This document shows, one piece after another, positions 27,027 to 36,788 of a DNA stretch of 36,858 nucleotides (position 1 is its first letter; the number at the start of each line of letters is the position of its first letter). The notes beneath the pieces are model-generated. The model saw only the letters and a program-made list of their open reading frames with translations. It was not told the origin of the DNA and searched no databases. The position numbers were made by a program, and so were the translations under genes. This DNA comes from Candidatus Kurthia equi (GTDB lineage: Bacteria; Bacillota; Bacilli; Bacillales_A; Planococcaceae): the NCBI GenBank assembly GCA_018065935.1, contig JAGHSJ010000205.1, positions 1 to 36,858 on the forward strand. Direction: 5' to 3'.

Positions 27027-27929
27027 ATGGCTATTTTTATTAATAAAGATACAAAAGTGTTAGTTCAAGGGATTACAGGCTCTACAGCTCTTTTCCATAC
27101 GAAGCAAATGCTTGAATATGGTACAAAAATTGTAGCCGGCGTAACACCAGGAAAAGCAGGAGCAGCAGTAGAGGGTGTACCAGTTTTTAATACAGTAGTA
27201 GACGCTGTAAAAGAAACAGGTGCTAATGTTTCTGTTATTTATGTACCTGCACAATTCGCAGCAGATGCTATTTTAGAAGCAGTAGATGCTGAGCTAGACA
27301 TGGTCATCTGTATTACTGAACATATTCCAGTTATTGATATGGTAAAAGTAAAACGTTATATGGAAGGCAGAAAAACACGTTTAATCGGACCAAACTGTCC
27401 GGGAGTTATCACATCTGATGAATGTAAAATTGGTATTATGCCAGGATATATACATACTAAAGGGCATGTAGGTGTAGTATCACGTTCTGGTACATTAACT
27501 TATGAGGCTGTACATCAACTTTCAGAAGAAGGTATCGGTCAAACAACAGCTGTTGGTATTGGTGGAGACCCAGTGAATGGTACAGACTTTGTAGATGTGT
27601 TAAAAGCATTTGAAGAAGATCCAGAGACATATGCAGTCGTAATGATTGGTGAAATTGGCGGTACTGCTGAGGAAGAAGCGGCAGAATTCGTGAAAAATCA
27701 TATGACAAAACCAGTTGTCGGATTTATCGGCGGTCAAACAGCACCTCCTGGTAAACGAATGGGACATGCTGGTGCCATTATTTCTGGCGGTAAGGGAACG
27801 GCAGCAGACAAAATTAAAGCTCTAAATGAGGCTGGAATTGAAGTTGCTCCAACACCTGCTGACATCGGATCGACATTTATTAAAGTAATTAAAGAAAAAG
27901 GCTTGTACGAAAAATGTAAAACACATTAA
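27027..27929 (+). CDS. sucD: Succinyl-CoA synthetase, alpha subunit
   Basis: The alpha subunit binds CoA and carries the phosphohistidine. The 300-residue product starts [18 protein letters not shown], with a Rossmann CoA-binding domain containing TPGKAG, IGPNCPG near 124 and [10 protein letters not shown] near 156. His247 in [15 protein letters not shown] is the expected phosphorylated residue. AGAGGCGG precedes the ATG. It closes the sucCD operon at a strong terminator. Confidence 0.97.
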   Translation: MAIFINKDTKVLVQGITGSTALFHTKQMLEYGTKIVAGVTPGKAGAAVEGVPVFNTVVDAVKETGANVSVIYVPAQFAADAILEAVDAELDMVICITEHIPVIDMVKVKRYMEGRKTRLIGPNCPGVITSDECKIGIMPGYIHTKGHVGVVSRSGTLTYEAVHQLSEEGIGQTTAVGIGGDPVNGTDFVDVLKAFEEDPETYAVVMIGEIGGTAEEEAAEFVKNHMTKPVVGFIGGQTAPPGKRMGHAGAIISGGKGTAADKIKALNEAGIEVAPTPADIGSTFIKVIKEKGLYEKCKTH

Positions 27930-27937
27930 GATAGAAG

Positions 27938-27967
27938 TGTAGCATGAGCAATCATGCTACATTTTTT
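27938..27967 (+). terminator. Intrinsic terminator after sucD
   Basis: TGTAGCATGA (27938-27947) and TCATGCTACA (27952-27961) form a perfect 10-bp stem with loop GCAA, then six T residues. Confidence 0.94.
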
Positions 27968-27985
27968 ATATAAGGGGGTATTAAA

Positions 27986-28876
27986 ATGGACCAGTTAGTC
28001 AATCATTTATTGGCATTACATTATGTCCAACCAATGTCTGTGCGTCGCCTGCAACCTCTATTGCAAGAAGATGCCACATTGGACATACTCTCCTACATAG
28101 CTCCCTCAAAGCTCGCTCAAACATTAAAAATGAATAGCAAACAGGCGCGTCAAATTTTAGAAAAATATAGACAATTGCTATCATTTGATATGGTAATGTT
28201 TTATGAGCAACAAAACATAGTAGTTGTGCCTTTTTTTTCAGAACTTTATCCATCAGCATTACTCGAAGTTTATGATCCACCAGCCGTTATTTACTGCAAA
28301 GGGAAAATGGAGATATTGCAAAAAAATAAAAAACTAGCTATAGTGGGTTCTAGAACAGCTACCAATTATTCTCAAAAAAGTATAGATGTCATTGTGCCAG
28401 AACTAATAGCACATGATGTTGTCATCGTTAGTGGATTGGCTAAAGGTGTAGATAGCATGGCACATTTCTCTGCAATAAAAGAAGCAGGTCGTACAATTGG
28501 GGTTTTAGGGAATGGATTTAATCATACGTATCCAAAGGAAAATGCGAATTTGCAACATGAAATGGAACAAAATCAACTAGTTATTACAGAGTATCCACCT
28601 TATATGTCACCTCGAAAATGGAATTTTCCAATGAGGAATCGCATCATTAGTGGAATCAGTGCGGCCATTTTAGTAACAGAAGCAGCTGAAAAGAGTGGAA
28701 CAATGAGTACAGTTGACTATGGACTAAATCATGGAAGAAATATTTTTACCATTCCAGGAGATATTTTTTCACCTCTTTCAAAAGGACCTAACGCCTTGAT
28801 ACTAGAGGGTGCAACGCCAATTTGGAATGGTCAGCAAATAATAGAAGAAACAAAAATTTTTAGCGGTGCTAAATGA
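27986..28876 (+). CDS. dprA: DNA processing protein DprA (Smf)
   Basis: DprA loads RecA on incoming single strands in natural transformation. The 296-residue protein has a helical N-terminal region (about 1-75) and a Rossmann-like DprA domain with AIVGSRTATNYSQ near 113-125, SGLAKGVDSMAH near 150-161, GNGFNHTYPKEN near 175-186 and MRNRIISGIS near 216-225. The ATG follows AAGGGGG. The start lies just behind the sucD terminator with no obvious promoter; a weak one in the AT-rich tail is possible. Presence of the gene does not by itself show that the host is transformable. Confidence 0.95.
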   Translation: MDQLVNHLLALHYVQPMSVRRLQPLLQEDATLDILSYIAPSKLAQTLKMNSKQARQILEKYRQLLSFDMVMFYEQQNIVVVPFFSELYPSALLEVYDPPAVIYCKGKMEILQKNKKLAIVGSRTATNYSQKSIDVIVPELIAHDVVIVSGLAKGVDSMAHFSAIKEAGRTIGVLGNGFNHTYPKENANLQHEMEQNQLVITEYPPYMSPRKWNFPMRNRIISGISAAILVTEAAEKSGTMSTVDYGLNHGRNIFTIPGDIFSPLSKGPNALILEGATPIWNGQQIIEETKIFSGAK

Positions 28877-28882
28877 AATATA

Positions 28883-28919
28883 GTTGCAAAATTTGACTTT
28901 CTGTTATACATTTTGCAAC
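28883..28919. promoter_or_regulatory. Inverted repeat bracketing the predicted topA promoter
   Basis: GTTGCAAAAT (28883-28892) and ATTTTGCAAC (28910-28919) are perfect inverted arms with a 17-bp spacer. Between and over them lies an extended -10, TG-T-TATACA (28902-28910), with TTGCAA (28884-28889) as a -35 at short spacing (15 bp). No T run follows, so it is not a terminator; an operator covering the promoter is plausible. Confidence 0.55.
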
Positions 28920-28967
28920 AGGTAATTGTTTTCAAAACGAAACTTCACCTCTATAGGGGGCAAACAC

Positions 28968-31055
28968 ATGTCGGATTATTTAGTAATAGTGGAATCGCCC
29001 GCAAAAGCAAAAACAATCGAGCGATATTTAGGGAAAAAATATAAAGTAAAAGCATCAGTTGGTCATGTTCGTGATTTACCAAGAAGTCAAACAGGTATTG
29101 ATACGGAGAACAACTATGAGCCTCGCTATATTACAATACGAGGAAAAGGTCCTATTTTACAGGAATTAAAAACAGCGGCTAAAAAAGCGAAAAAAATCTA
29201 TCTCGCAGCCGATCCAGACCGCGAAGGGGAAGCAATCGCTTGGCATTTAGCAACAGCTTTAAACATCGACATTGAATCAGATTGTCGTGTTGTTTTTAAT
29301 GAAATTACGAAGGATGCTATTAAAGAGTCATTTAAGCATCCACGCCCAATTGACTTAGATCTAGTAGATGCCCAACAAGCGCGTCGTATTTTAGACCGAC
29401 TAGTGGGTTACAATATTAGTCCATTATTATGGAAGAAAGTCAAAAAAGGATTATCAGCTGGTCGCGTTCAATCAATTGCACTACGCTTAATTATTGATCG
29501 TGAGAATGAAATTAAAAACTTTGAGCCTGAAGAATATTGGTCAATTGATGGGAGCTTCGAAAAAGGTGCCAAATCATTTGATGCAAACTTCTACGGTTTA
29601 ACAACTGATAAGGTGAAGTTAGCGAACGAACAGCAAGTAAATGATATTTTGAATAAAATTAAAGGTGAAGATTTTGAAGTTGCCAAAGTATTAAAACGTG
29701 AACGTAAACGTAATGCAGCACCATCATTTACAACTTCTTCTTTACAACAAGAGGCTGCGCGTAAGTTAAACTTCCGAGCAAAGAAAACGATGATGCTTGC
29801 ACAGCAATTATATGAAGGCATTGATTTAGGGAAAAAAGCTGGCGGAATTGTCGGTTTAATTACGTATATGCGTACCGATTCAACACGTATTTCTGAAACA
29901 GCTAAAAAAGAAGCATTTGAATATATTTTAGAAAATTATGGCGAAGAATATACAACGCCTGTAACACAGCAAGCTAAAAAATCAGAGAAGGCACAAGATG
30001 CCCATGAAGCGATTCGTCCAACTTCTACATTACGCCATCCTGATACGATGAAAACGGTATTATCACGTGATCAATTACGTTTATACCGCCTTATTTGGGA
30101 ACGCTTTATCGCAAGTCAAATGGCATCTGCTGTATTAGATACAGTGACTGCTGATTTACAAAATGGCGATGTCTTATTTAGAGCGACGGGTTCTCAAGTG
30201 AAATTCCCAGGTTTTATGAAGGTTTATATTGAAGGTTCAGATGATCAAAAAGAAGACAAATCAAAAGATAAGCTACTTCCTCTTATGGAAAAAGGCGATA
30301 TTGTGAAAAGTCTTGAAATCGAACCTAAGCAACATTTTACACAGCCACCACCAAGATTTTCAGAGGCACGTCTTGTGAAAACATTGGAAGAGTTAGGTAT
30401 AGGTCGCCCATCAACGTATGCGCCAACGCTTGATACGATTCAAAAGCGTGGATATGTAACACTGGAAACCAAACGTTTCGTACCAACTGAGCTAGGTGAA
30501 ATCGTTCATAGCCTCGTATTTGAATTCTTCCCAGGTATTGTGAATATTGAATTTACGGTGAAAATGGAGCAGGATTTAGATTTAATTGAAGATGGTCAGA
30601 AGAAATGGGTAGAAGTTATTGATAAATTTTATCAGGGCTTCGAAAAAGACTTACGCCATGCCGAAGTTGCTATGGAAAAAGTAGAAATTAAAGATGAACC
30701 AGCTGGTGAGGATTGTGAATTATGTGGCAATCCAATGGTTTATAAGCTTGGACGTTATGGTAAGTTTATGGCATGCAGCAATTTCCCTGAATGTCGCAAT
30801 ACAAAAGCAATCGTCAAGGAAATTGGTGTGAAATGCCCAACTTGTAAAGAGGGCGAAATTGTTGAACGTAAGAGCAAAACAAAACGCATCTTCTTCGGTT
30901 GTAATCGTTATCCAGAATGTGATTTCGTATCATGGGACAAACCAATTAGTCGTCCATGTCCGAAATGTGAAGAAATGCTGGTTGAGAAGAAAATCAAAAA
31001 AGGTGTGCAAATTCAATGTACATCATGTGATTATAAAGAAGAACCAACTCAATAA
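28968..31055 (+). CDS. topA: DNA topoisomerase I
   Basis: TopA relaxes negative supercoils by single-strand passage. The 695-residue protein has a Toprim domain with [17 protein letters not shown] at the start and the metal site DPDREGEA at 82-89. The catalytic Tyr300 lies in [14 protein letters not shown]. The C-terminal end has three Cys4 zinc ribbons, each with paired cysteines (CELC/CSNFPEC, CPTC/CNRYPEC, CPKC/CTSC). Length is close to the Bacillus enzyme. The ATG at 28968 follows AGGGGG; the open frame upstream lacks an RBS and is not used. Confidence 0.97.
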   Translation: MSDYLVIVESPAKAKTIERYLGKKYKVKASVGHVRDLPRSQTGIDTENNYEPRYITIRGKGPILQELKTAAKKAKKIYLAADPDREGEAIAWHLATALNIDIESDCRVVFNEITKDAIKESFKHPRPIDLDLVDAQQARRILDRLVGYNISPLLWKKVKKGLSAGRVQSIALRLIIDRENEIKNFEPEEYWSIDGSFEKGAKSFDANFYGLTTDKVKLANEQQVNDILNKIKGEDFEVAKVLKRERKRNAAPSFTTSSLQQEAARKLNFRAKKTMMLAQQLYEGIDLGKKAGGIVGLITYMRTDSTRISETAKKEAFEYILENYGEEYTTPVTQQAKKSEKAQDAHEAIRPTSTLRHPDTMKTVLSRDQLRLYRLIWERFIASQMASAVLDTVTADLQNGDVLFRATGSQVKFPGFMKVYIEGSDDQKEDKSKDKLLPLMEKGDIVKSLEIEPKQHFTQPPPRFSEARLVKTLEELGIGRPSTYAPTLDTIQKRGYVTLETKRFVPTELGEIVHSLVFEFFPGIVNIEFTVKMEQDLDLIEDGQKKWVEVIDKFYQGFEKDLRHAEVAMEKVEIKDEPAGEDCELCGNPMVYKLGRYGKFMACSNFPECRNTKAIVKEIGVKCPTCKEGEIVERKSKTKRIFFGCNRYPECDFVSWDKPISRPCPKCEEMLVEKKIKKGVQIQCTSCDYKEEPTQ

Positions 31056-31056
31056 A

Positions 31057-31098
31057 AAAAAAGACATATGTGCATTCTTCTCGCACATATGTCTTTTT
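31057..31098 (+). terminator. Intrinsic terminator after topA
   Basis: GACATATGTGC (31063-31073) pairs perfectly with GCACATATGTC (31083-31093), flanked by an A run and TTTTT. Confidence 0.94.
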
Positions 31099-31134
31099 GT
31101 ATGTTACAGTAATTTTGCATGAAAAAGTTGCTAC

Positions 31135-31152
31135 TTTTACTGCAAAGTAAAA
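31135..31152. repeat. Small hairpin in the topA-trmFO gap
   Basis: TTTTACT-GCAA-AGTAAAA, a perfect 7-bp stem with a GNRA-type loop. It lies upstream of the predicted trmFO promoter, so its role, if any, is unclear. The rest of 31099-31210 is AT-rich with no gene visible. Confidence 0.4.
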
Positions 31153-31210
31153 AGAAAATAATGTACATAATTTGTCTGTTTTGCATGAGTTCAAGTATTT
31201 GATATATTTT

Positions 31211-31241
31211 TTAACCAGTAGGCTGTTTTAAATGATATAAT
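31211..31241 (+). promoter_or_regulatory. Predicted trmFO promoter, extended -10
   Basis: A consensus TATAAT (31236-31241) preceded by TGA, forming an extended -10. TTAACC at 31211-31216 is a weak -35 at 19 bp. Start near 31248, giving a leader of about 185 nt. Confidence 0.68.
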
Positions 31242-31247
31242 CGCAGT

Positions 31248-31432
31248 GAAAAAACGATTTAGGCATAAATCGGTACGGGCAATATAGCTGCTCGTAGAAT
31301 TCTAAAGAAGCTATGGTAAGTGTTTTACAAGTGACTTAGAAAGCCTCCATTTCAGGGGATGCCAGTGTAATCCATCCTGATAATGGAATGATAAAAAAAT
31401 GAATAAAGCTAAGAAGGTAGGTATATTAACAG
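31248..31432 (+). promoter_or_regulatory. Structured trmFO leader, unrecognised class
   Basis: Three hairpins can be drawn. First: CGATTTA-GGCA-TAAATCG (31255-31272). Second: TACGGGC (31274-31280) with GCTCGTA (31290-31296), one G-T pair. Third: CCATTTCAGG (31347-31356) with CCTGA-T-AATGG (31376-31386), extended by GGAT/ATCC inside. No T run follows the third, so it is not a simple terminator. I do not recognise a known riboswitch or T-box. Confidence 0.5.
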
Positions 31433-32743
31433 ATGACATATGTAAATGTAATTGGTGCAGGTTTAGCTGGTAGTGAAGCTGCTTGGCAAATCGCAAAGCG
31501 TGGTATTCAGGTAAAACTTTATGAGATGCGTCCGGTAAAACAAACACCGGCCCATCATACAGATAAATTTGCAGAATTAGTTTGCTCAAACTCATTACGA
31601 GCAAACAACTTAACAAATGCAGTAGGCGTGATTAAGGAAGAAATGCGTATACTGGATTCAATTATTATCGAAGCAGCAGATGCATGTTCAGTACCAGCGG
31701 GTGGGGCATTAGCGGTAGACCGTCATGAATTTTCAGGCTATATTACAGAAAAAGTGAAAAACCATCCACTTATTGAAGTAATTAGTGAAGAGGTAACTGA
31801 AATTCCAACTGAAGGCATTACAATTATCGCAACAGGTCCTTTAACATCACCAGATCTTGCAAAATCAATTCAAGAAGCAACAGGTCAAGATTACTTGTAC
31901 TTTTATGATGCAGCAGCTCCTATCATAGAAAAAGATAGTATTGATATGGATAAAGTGTATTTAAAATCGCGTTATGATAAAGGCGATGCAGCTTACTTAA
32001 ATTGTCCGATGACGGAAGAAGAATTTAATGCGTTCCAAAAAGCATTAGTTGAAGCAGAAGTTGCACCATTAAAAGAGTTTGAGAAAGAAAAATTCTTTGA
32101 AGGATGTATGCCAATCGAAGTAATGGCAAGTCGTGGACCCAAAACGATGTTATTTGGCCCAATGAAGCCAGTTGGTCTAGAAGATCCTAAGACAGGAACG
32201 CGTCCACATGCAGTTGTTCAATTGCGTCAAGACGATGCAGCAGGCACATTATATAATATCGTTGGTTTCCAAACGCATTTAAAATGGGGAGAACAAAAGA
32301 AAGTATTCCGAATGATCCCTGGCCTTGAAAATGTAGAAATCGTACGCTATGGTGTGATGCATCGTAACACATTTATTAATTCACCAACTGTGTTAGCTCC
32401 AACATATCAATTAAAAGCACAACCAAATGTTTTCTTCGCTGGTCAAATGACAGGGGTAGAAGGTTATGTGGAATCAGCAGGTAGTGGCTTGATTGCAGGT
32501 ATTAATGCAGCACAATTAGCAATGGAACAAGAAGTAAAAGTGTTCCCAGCGGAAACAGCTCTAGGGAGTATGGCTCGCTATATTACAGAAGCAGATTCTA
32601 AAAACTTCCAACCAATGAATGTGAACTTTGGTATTTTCCCACCTCTAGGTGAGCGAATTCGTTCAAAACAAGAGCGTGGGGAAAGACATGCAGAGCGTGC
32701 ATTAAATGCCATTTCAGCATTCATTACCACCGAAAAATTGTAA
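31433..32743 (+). CDS. trmFO: Folate-dependent tRNA (m5U54) methyltransferase TrmFO (Gid)
   Basis: TrmFO makes 5-methyluridine at tRNA position 54 with methylenetetrahydrofolate and FAD. The 436-residue product has the FAD-binding start [15 protein letters not shown] at residues 4-18, then [27 protein letters not shown] (about 33-59), a conserved block that includes the first active cysteine, and a second flavin segment [19 protein letters not shown] near 338-356. AGAAGGTAGG lies 12-13 nt before the ATG. The gene stands alone between its own leader and terminator, unlike compact neighbours. Confidence 0.96.
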   Translation: MTYVNVIGAGLAGSEAAWQIAKRGIQVKLYEMRPVKQTPAHHTDKFAELVCSNSLRANNLTNAVGVIKEEMRILDSIIIEAADACSVPAGGALAVDRHEFSGYITEKVKNHPLIEVISEEVTEIPTEGITIIATGPLTSPDLAKSIQEATGQDYLYFYDAAAPIIEKDSIDMDKVYLKSRYDKGDAAYLNCPMTEEEFNAFQKALVEAEVAPLKEFEKEKFFEGCMPIEVMASRGPKTMLFGPMKPVGLEDPKTGTRPHAVVQLRQDDAAGTLYNIVGFQTHLKWGEQKKVFRMIPGLENVEIVRYGVMHRNTFINSPTVLAPTYQLKAQPNVFFAGQMTGVEGYVESAGSGLIAGINAAQLAMEQEVKVFPAETALGSMARYITEADSKNFQPMNVNFGIFPPLGERIRSKQERGERHAERALNAISAFITTEKL

Positions 32744-32792
32744 AAAAGTCCTTTCAACATAGACAGTTGTATGTCAATGAAAAAAATTTGAT

Positions 32793-32832
32793 AAAGCCGA
32801 ACAAAGTTGTTATACTTTGTAAGGCTTTTTTT
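32793..32832 (+). terminator. Intrinsic terminator after trmFO
   Basis: AAAGCC (32793-32798) pairs with GGCTTT (32823-32828), with an inner CAAAGT/ACTTTG stem, then T residues. Confidence 0.88.
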
Positions 32833-32951
32833 ATTCGCGACTAATCGCCTTTTTTTTATGTTTTCATTAATGCATTAACTGCAATTAATCTAAATATAAG
32901 AATGTCATGAATCTACAGAAAATTAGCATAGTAAATGTAGTTTGAAGTGCT

Positions 32952-32977
32952 TTGACTTTCAATTCATTTCTTATAAT
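32952..32977 (+). promoter_or_regulatory. Predicted xerC promoter with odd spacing
   Basis: TATAAT (32972-32977) is perfect. The best -35-like hexamer, TTGACT (32952-32957), is only 14 bp away; CTTTGA (32950-32955) gives 16 bp. The rest of the 274-base gap 32744-33017 holds the trmFO terminator and AT-rich DNA with no gene. Confidence 0.45.
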
Positions 32978-33017
32978 GAGAAAATATGAAGAAAGTAAAG
33001 AGTTATGAGGTGTCTAT

Positions 33018-33917
33018 ATGATCATCAATCAACAACAAGCACTCCAACAATTTATTACATATATTCAGTTGGAGAAAAATTATTCTATGCTTACGACATC
33101 TGCGTATGAACAAGATCTACATGAGTTTTTTAATTTTTTAATGCAAGAGAATGTTGAAAAATTAGAAGATGTAGAGTATTTACATGCACGATTGTATGTA
33201 ACAGAATTATATAATGACCAAAAAGCAAGGGCGACAATCTCTCGTAAGATTTCGTCTATTCGTTCGTTTTTCCGTTTTTTACATCGAGAATATGATTTTG
33301 ATGATGCATCATTTCAAGTACTCTATCATCCGAAAAAAGAAAGTCGTTTACCGCGTTTTTTTTATGAGGAAGAATTGAGCGTGCTTTTTGAAGCGAATGA
33401 AGGAGAGACACCAAAGGAAGTTCGGGAGCAAGCTATATTAGAATTGTTGTATGCGACCGGGATTCGTGTAAGTGAGTTAACTTCGATTGAAATCAAAGAT
33501 GTTGATTTATCACTGAGTATTTTACGTGTCATGGGGAAAGGAAGGAAAGAACGTTATGTTCCTTTCGGTCAATTTGCTCATGAAGCCTTGCAACTGTATA
33601 TGGAGGAGATGCGTCCTATATTAATGAAGAAAAAGCAACATGACAAACTCTTTGTTAATATGCGAGGTGAGCCTCTAACAGCAAGAGGCGTAAGGTATAT
33701 TTTAAATGAAATGGTAAAGAAAACACAGCTTACAACGGCGATTTATCCACATATGATTCGCCACACATTTGCGACTCATTTATTGAATAACGGAGCAGAT
33801 TTAAGGACTGTGCAAGAATTGCTAGGACATGCGAGTTTATCTTCAACGCAAGTATACACACATGTGACAAAGGAACATCTTCGGAAAACATATATGAATG
33901 CTCATCCAAGAGCATAA
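33018..33917 (+). CDS. xerC: Site-specific tyrosine recombinase XerC (CodV)
   Basis: XerC (CodV in Bacillus) works with XerD at the dif site to resolve chromosome dimers. The 299-residue protein has an N-terminal SAM-like DNA-binding domain (about 5-90) and the catalytic domain with Arg150 in TGIRVSELT, His245 and Arg248 in HMIRH, His271 in LLGHAS, and the nucleophile Tyr280 in STQVYTHVT. All five catalytic residues named are present. The ATG follows TGAGGTG (33006-33012). It heads the xerC-hslV-hslU unit, the same order as codV-clpQ-clpY in Bacillus. Confidence 0.95.
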   Translation: MIINQQQALQQFITYIQLEKNYSMLTTSAYEQDLHEFFNFLMQENVEKLEDVEYLHARLYVTELYNDQKARATISRKISSIRSFFRFLHREYDFDDASFQVLYHPKKESRLPRFFYEEELSVLFEANEGETPKEVREQAILELLYATGIRVSELTSIEIKDVDLSLSILRVMGKGRKERYVPFGQFAHEALQLYMEEMRPILMKKKQHDKLFVNMRGEPLTARGVRYILNEMVKKTQLTTAIYPHMIRHTFATHLLNNGADLRTVQELLGHASLSSTQVYTHVTKEHLRKTYMNAHPRA

Positions 33918-33942
33918 TAGCTAATTAGGAGTGTGAGTAGGT

Positions 33943-34488
33943 ATGGAATTACATGCAACAACGATCTTTGCAGTTCAACATAATGGACAATGCGCAATGG
34001 CGGGAGACGGCCAAGTAACATTAGGTAACTCAGTTGTTATGAAACACACAGCAAAAAAAGTGAGAAGACTTTTTAATGGGCAAATACTTGCAGGATTTGC
34101 TGGTTCTGTAGCAGATGCTTTCACGCTCTTTGAAATGTTCGAGAGTAAGCTAATCGAATATAATGGAAATTTACAACGTGCAGCAGTAGAAGTAGCGAAA
34201 CAATGGCGTGGCGATAAAATGTTACAAAAATTAGAGGCATTATTACTAGTTATGAATAAAGAAACTTTATTACTTGTTTCTGGCTCGGGTGAGGTTATTG
34301 AGCCTGATGACGGGATATTAGCAATTGGCTCGGGCGGTAATTATGCACTGTCAGCAGGTCGTGCTTTGAAACAATATTCAGGTGATCGTATGACGGCAAA
34401 AGAAATTGCTGAGGCAGCAGTGACTATCGCAGCAGATATATGCGTATTTACAAATCATAATATTATTGTGGAGGACTTAGACGTATGA
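33943..34488 (+). CDS. hslV: ATP-dependent protease proteolytic subunit HslV (ClpQ)
   Basis: HslV is the N-terminal-nucleophile peptidase of the HslVU complex. The 181-residue product has [20 protein letters not shown] (4-23), [14 protein letters not shown], and [14 protein letters not shown] near 129-142. Most bacterial HslV proteins expose Thr right after Met; Bacillus CodW uses an N-terminal Ser. Here the start is MELHATT, and an in-frame stop nine bases upstream fixes this start. Glu2 should block Met removal, so the exposed nucleophile is unclear: processing up to Thr6, or a different N-terminal state. AGGAGTG precedes the ATG. It overlaps hslU by 4 bases. Confidence 0.95.
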   Translation: MELHATTIFAVQHNGQCAMAGDGQVTLGNSVVMKHTAKKVRRLFNGQILAGFAGSVADAFTLFEMFESKLIEYNGNLQRAAVEVAKQWRGDKMLQKLEALLLVMNKETLLLVSGSGEVIEPDDGILAIGSGGNYALSAGRALKQYSGDRMTAKEIAEAAVTIAADICVFTNHNIIVEDLDV

Positions 34489-35879
34489 ATCAACAAACAC
34501 CGAAACAAATGACTGAGTATCTAGACCGCTATATTGTGGGACAAACAAATGCAAAAAAATCTGTAGCAGTAGCTTTGAGAAATCGATATAGAAGACAATT
34601 ATTATCCGAAGATATTAAGGAAGAAGTTATTCCTAAAAATATTTTAATGATTGGTCCAACAGGTGTCGGTAAAACAGAGATTGCTCGTAGAATTGCAAAA
34701 TTAGTAAAAGCGCCATTTTTGAAAATTGAAGCAACTAAATTTACAGAAGTTGGCTATGTAGGTCGCGATGTAGAATCGATGGTTCGTGATCTGATTGAGG
34801 TAGCACATCGACTTGTGAAAGAAGAAAAACAACAAGAAGTGAAAAAAGAAGCGGAAATTTTAGCGAATGAAAAAATTGTTCAATTGCTTGTTCCAAGTAT
34901 GAAAAAGAAAAAACAAGCAACGAACACAAATCCATTTGAGATGCTATTTGGTGGACAACAACAGCAAGAGGAAGATTCGGAAGATGAGCCACAAGTGCGT
35001 GTTAAACGTTCTCAAATTGCGGAAGATTTAAAAGCAGGTAAAATCGAAAATGAAATTATTACAATTGAAGTGACAGAGCAGCCTAGCAATATGTTAGGTG
35101 CGTTCCCAGGAATGCCTGGCATGGATATGGGTGGAAGCAATATTGGTGATATGTTATCGAATATGATGCCTGCGCAGAAGAAAAAACGTAAGGTTACTGT
35201 GGCTGAAGCGAGAAGATTGCTAACGATTGAAGAAGCTAATAAGTTAATTGATGACGATGAAGTATCAACCGAGGCTGTTCATAGAGCAGAGCAAACGGGT
35301 ATTATTTTTATCGATGAAATTGACAAAATTGCAGTAAAAGGAAATAGTGGTGGACCAGGTGTATCACGTGAAGGTGTTCAACGTGATATTTTACCGATTG
35401 TAGAAGGCTCAACAGTCAACACTAAGTACGGTACAGTAAGAACAGACTTTATGTTATTCATTGCTGCTGGAGCTTTCCATATGTCTAAACCTTCGGATTT
35501 AATTCCAGAGCTACAGGGGCGTTTCCCAATTCGTGTAGAACTTGAAAAATTAACGAAGGAAGATTTTGTTCGTATTTTACAAGAACCAGATCATTCGTTA
35601 ATTACACAATATAAAGCTTTATTAGCAACAGAAGGTGTTGAAATTGACTTTACAGAGGCGGCAATTGAAAAAATTGCGGAAATAGCTTCTAAAGTCAACC
35701 AAGAGACCGATAATATTGGAGCGAGACGTTTGCATACAATATTAGAAAAATTATTAGAAGAATTGTCATTTGAAGCTTCTGACATTGCACCGGCCCACAT
35801 CGATATCACACCAGGGTATGTAGAGCAGAAGTTGGGAGATATTGCAAAAGACAAAGATTTGTCAGAGTTTATTTTATAG
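34485..35879 (+). CDS. hslU: HslU (ClpY) ATPase, unfoldase subunit
   Basis: HslU unfolds substrates and feeds them to HslV. The 464-residue AAA+ protein has Walker [10 protein letters not shown] at 57-65, the pore motif [11 protein letters not shown] near 87-98, an inserted I domain (about 110-240) with a Gln/Glu-rich run and a Met/Gly-rich run [13 protein letters not shown], Walker [12 protein letters not shown] near 274-284, and a sensor-2 [15 protein letters not shown] near 406-420. ATGA overlap with hslV gives equal coupled synthesis. The predicted codY promoter starts within its last codons. Confidence 0.96.
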   Translation: MNQQTPKQMTEYLDRYIVGQTNAKKSVAVALRNRYRRQLLSEDIKEEVIPKNILMIGPTGVGKTEIARRIAKLVKAPFLKIEATKFTEVGYVGRDVESMVRDLIEVAHRLVKEEKQQEVKKEAEILANEKIVQLLVPSMKKKKQATNTNPFEMLFGGQQQQEEDSEDEPQVRVKRSQIAEDLKAGKIENEIITIEVTEQPSNMLGAFPGMPGMDMGGSNIGDMLSNMMPAQKKKRKVTVAEARRLLTIEEANKLIDDDEVSTEAVHRAEQTGIIFIDEIDKIAVKGNSGGPGVSREGVQRDILPIVEGSTVNTKYGTVRTDFMLFIAAGAFHMSKPSDLIPELQGRFPIRVELEKLTKEDFVRILQEPDHSLITQYKALLATEGVEIDFTEAAIEKIAEIASKVNQETDNIGARRLHTILEKLLEELSFEASDIAPAHIDITPGYVEQKLGDIAKDKDLSEFIL

Positions 35880-35887
35880 TCTATACT
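35859..35887 (+). promoter_or_regulatory. Predicted codY promoter
   Basis: TTGTCA (35859-35864), 17 bp, TATACT (35882-35887); each hexamer is one base off consensus. It overlaps the hslU stop codon. A second TATAAT lies at 35887-35892. Confidence 0.68.
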
Positions 35888-35890
35888 ATA

Positions 35891-35905
35891 ATTATAGAGA
35901 AAATT
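35891..35905 (+). promoter_or_regulatory. Possible CodY box at the codY start site
   Basis: ATTATAGAGAAAATT matches the CodY motif AATTTTCWGAAAATT at 11 of 15 positions, with a perfect right half. It lies over the expected transcription start (about 35894), as an autoregulatory site would. Four mismatches in AT-rich DNA leave chance open. Confidence 0.35.
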
Positions 35906-35961
35906 AAAAAAGTTTTGAATTTTTCGTAGAAATCGAACAATTCATAGGAGGAAATATATTA

Positions 35962-36741
35962 ATGAATTTATTAGAAAAAATCCGTAAAATTAACTCAATG
36001 TTGCAAGCTTCGGCTGGTAAAGCAGTTAACTTTAAGGAAATGGCCAATACATTAGGTACAGTAATCGAAAGTAATGTATTCATCGTAAGTCGTAAAGGTA
36101 AATTATTAGGAATTGAAATCAATCAACAAATTGAAAATGAACGTACAGCTAAAATGTTCGAACAACGTCAATTCCCTGAAGACTATACTAAAAATCTTTA
36201 TGATTTCACAGAAACAGTATCAAATATTGGCATTGAAGACGACCATACTGCGTTTCCTGTAGAAAACCGTGATTTATTCAAAAATGGTTTAACTACAATC
36301 GTTCCAATCAATGGTGGTGGAGAACGTCTAGGTACACTTATCCTTGCTCGTATTGATAATCGTTTTGAAGATGACGATTTAATTCTTGCTGAATATGGTG
36401 CAACTGTAGTAGGTATGGAAATTCTTCGTGAAAAAGCGGATGAAATTGAAGTTGAAGCACGTAGCAAAGCTGTTGTTCAAATGGCAATCAATTCATTATC
36501 ATATAGTGAATTAGAAGCGATCGAACATATCTTTGAAGAATTAGACGGTTCTGAAGGCTTGTTAGTAGCTTCTAAAATCGCTGACCGTGTTGGTATCACA
36601 CGTTCGGTAATCGTTAATGCTCTTCGTAAATTAGAATCAGCTGGCGTAATTGAATCTCGTTCATTAGGAATGAAAGGTACTTACATTAAAGTACTTAACA
36701 ATAAATTCCTTAATGCATTAGCTGAAATTAAAATGCGTTAA
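35962..36741 (+). CDS. codY: GTP-sensing pleiotropic repressor CodY
   Basis: CodY represses stationary-phase, amino-acid and nutrient-uptake genes when branched-chain amino acids and GTP are plentiful. The 259-residue protein has the N-terminal GAF ligand-binding domain (about 1-155), a linker helix, and a C-terminal winged helix-turn-helix with [20 protein letters not shown] near 208-227 and [15 protein letters not shown] after it. AGGAGG at 35947-35952 precedes the ATG. It has its own promoter and terminator, so although next to hslVU it can be expressed alone. Confidence 0.97.
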   Translation: MNLLEKIRKINSMLQASAGKAVNFKEMANTLGTVIESNVFIVSRKGKLLGIEINQQIENERTAKMFEQRQFPEDYTKNLYDFTETVSNIGIEDDHTAFPVENRDLFKNGLTTIVPINGGGERLGTLILARIDNRFEDDDLILAEYGATVVGMEILREKADEIEVEARSKAVVQMAINSLSYSELEAIEHIFEELDGSEGLLVASKIADRVGITRSVIVNALRKLESAGVIESRSLGMKGTYIKVLNNKFLNALAEIKMR

Positions 36742-36752
36742 TTTCTCTTGGA

Positions 36753-36788
36753 AACAAGTCTGACTATTATAGTTAGGCTTGTTTTTTT
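36753..36788 (+). terminator. Intrinsic terminator after codY
   Basis: AACAAGTCTGAC (36753-36764) pairs with GTTAGGCTTGTT (36772-36783) including two G-T pairs, then a run of T. The last 70 bases of the window after it are AT-rich and hold no gene that I can support. Confidence 0.9.

Noticed and set aside
31248..31432. T-box or tetrahydrofolate riboswitch before trmFO
   Set aside because: Neither the T-box GGUGG-type element nor the folate riboswitch core that I know is visible.
31399..31473. Short upstream frame (24 codons, Cys-rich end) overlapping the trmFO start
   Set aside because: It has no ribosome binding site of its own, and most of it is trmFO coding sequence read in another frame.
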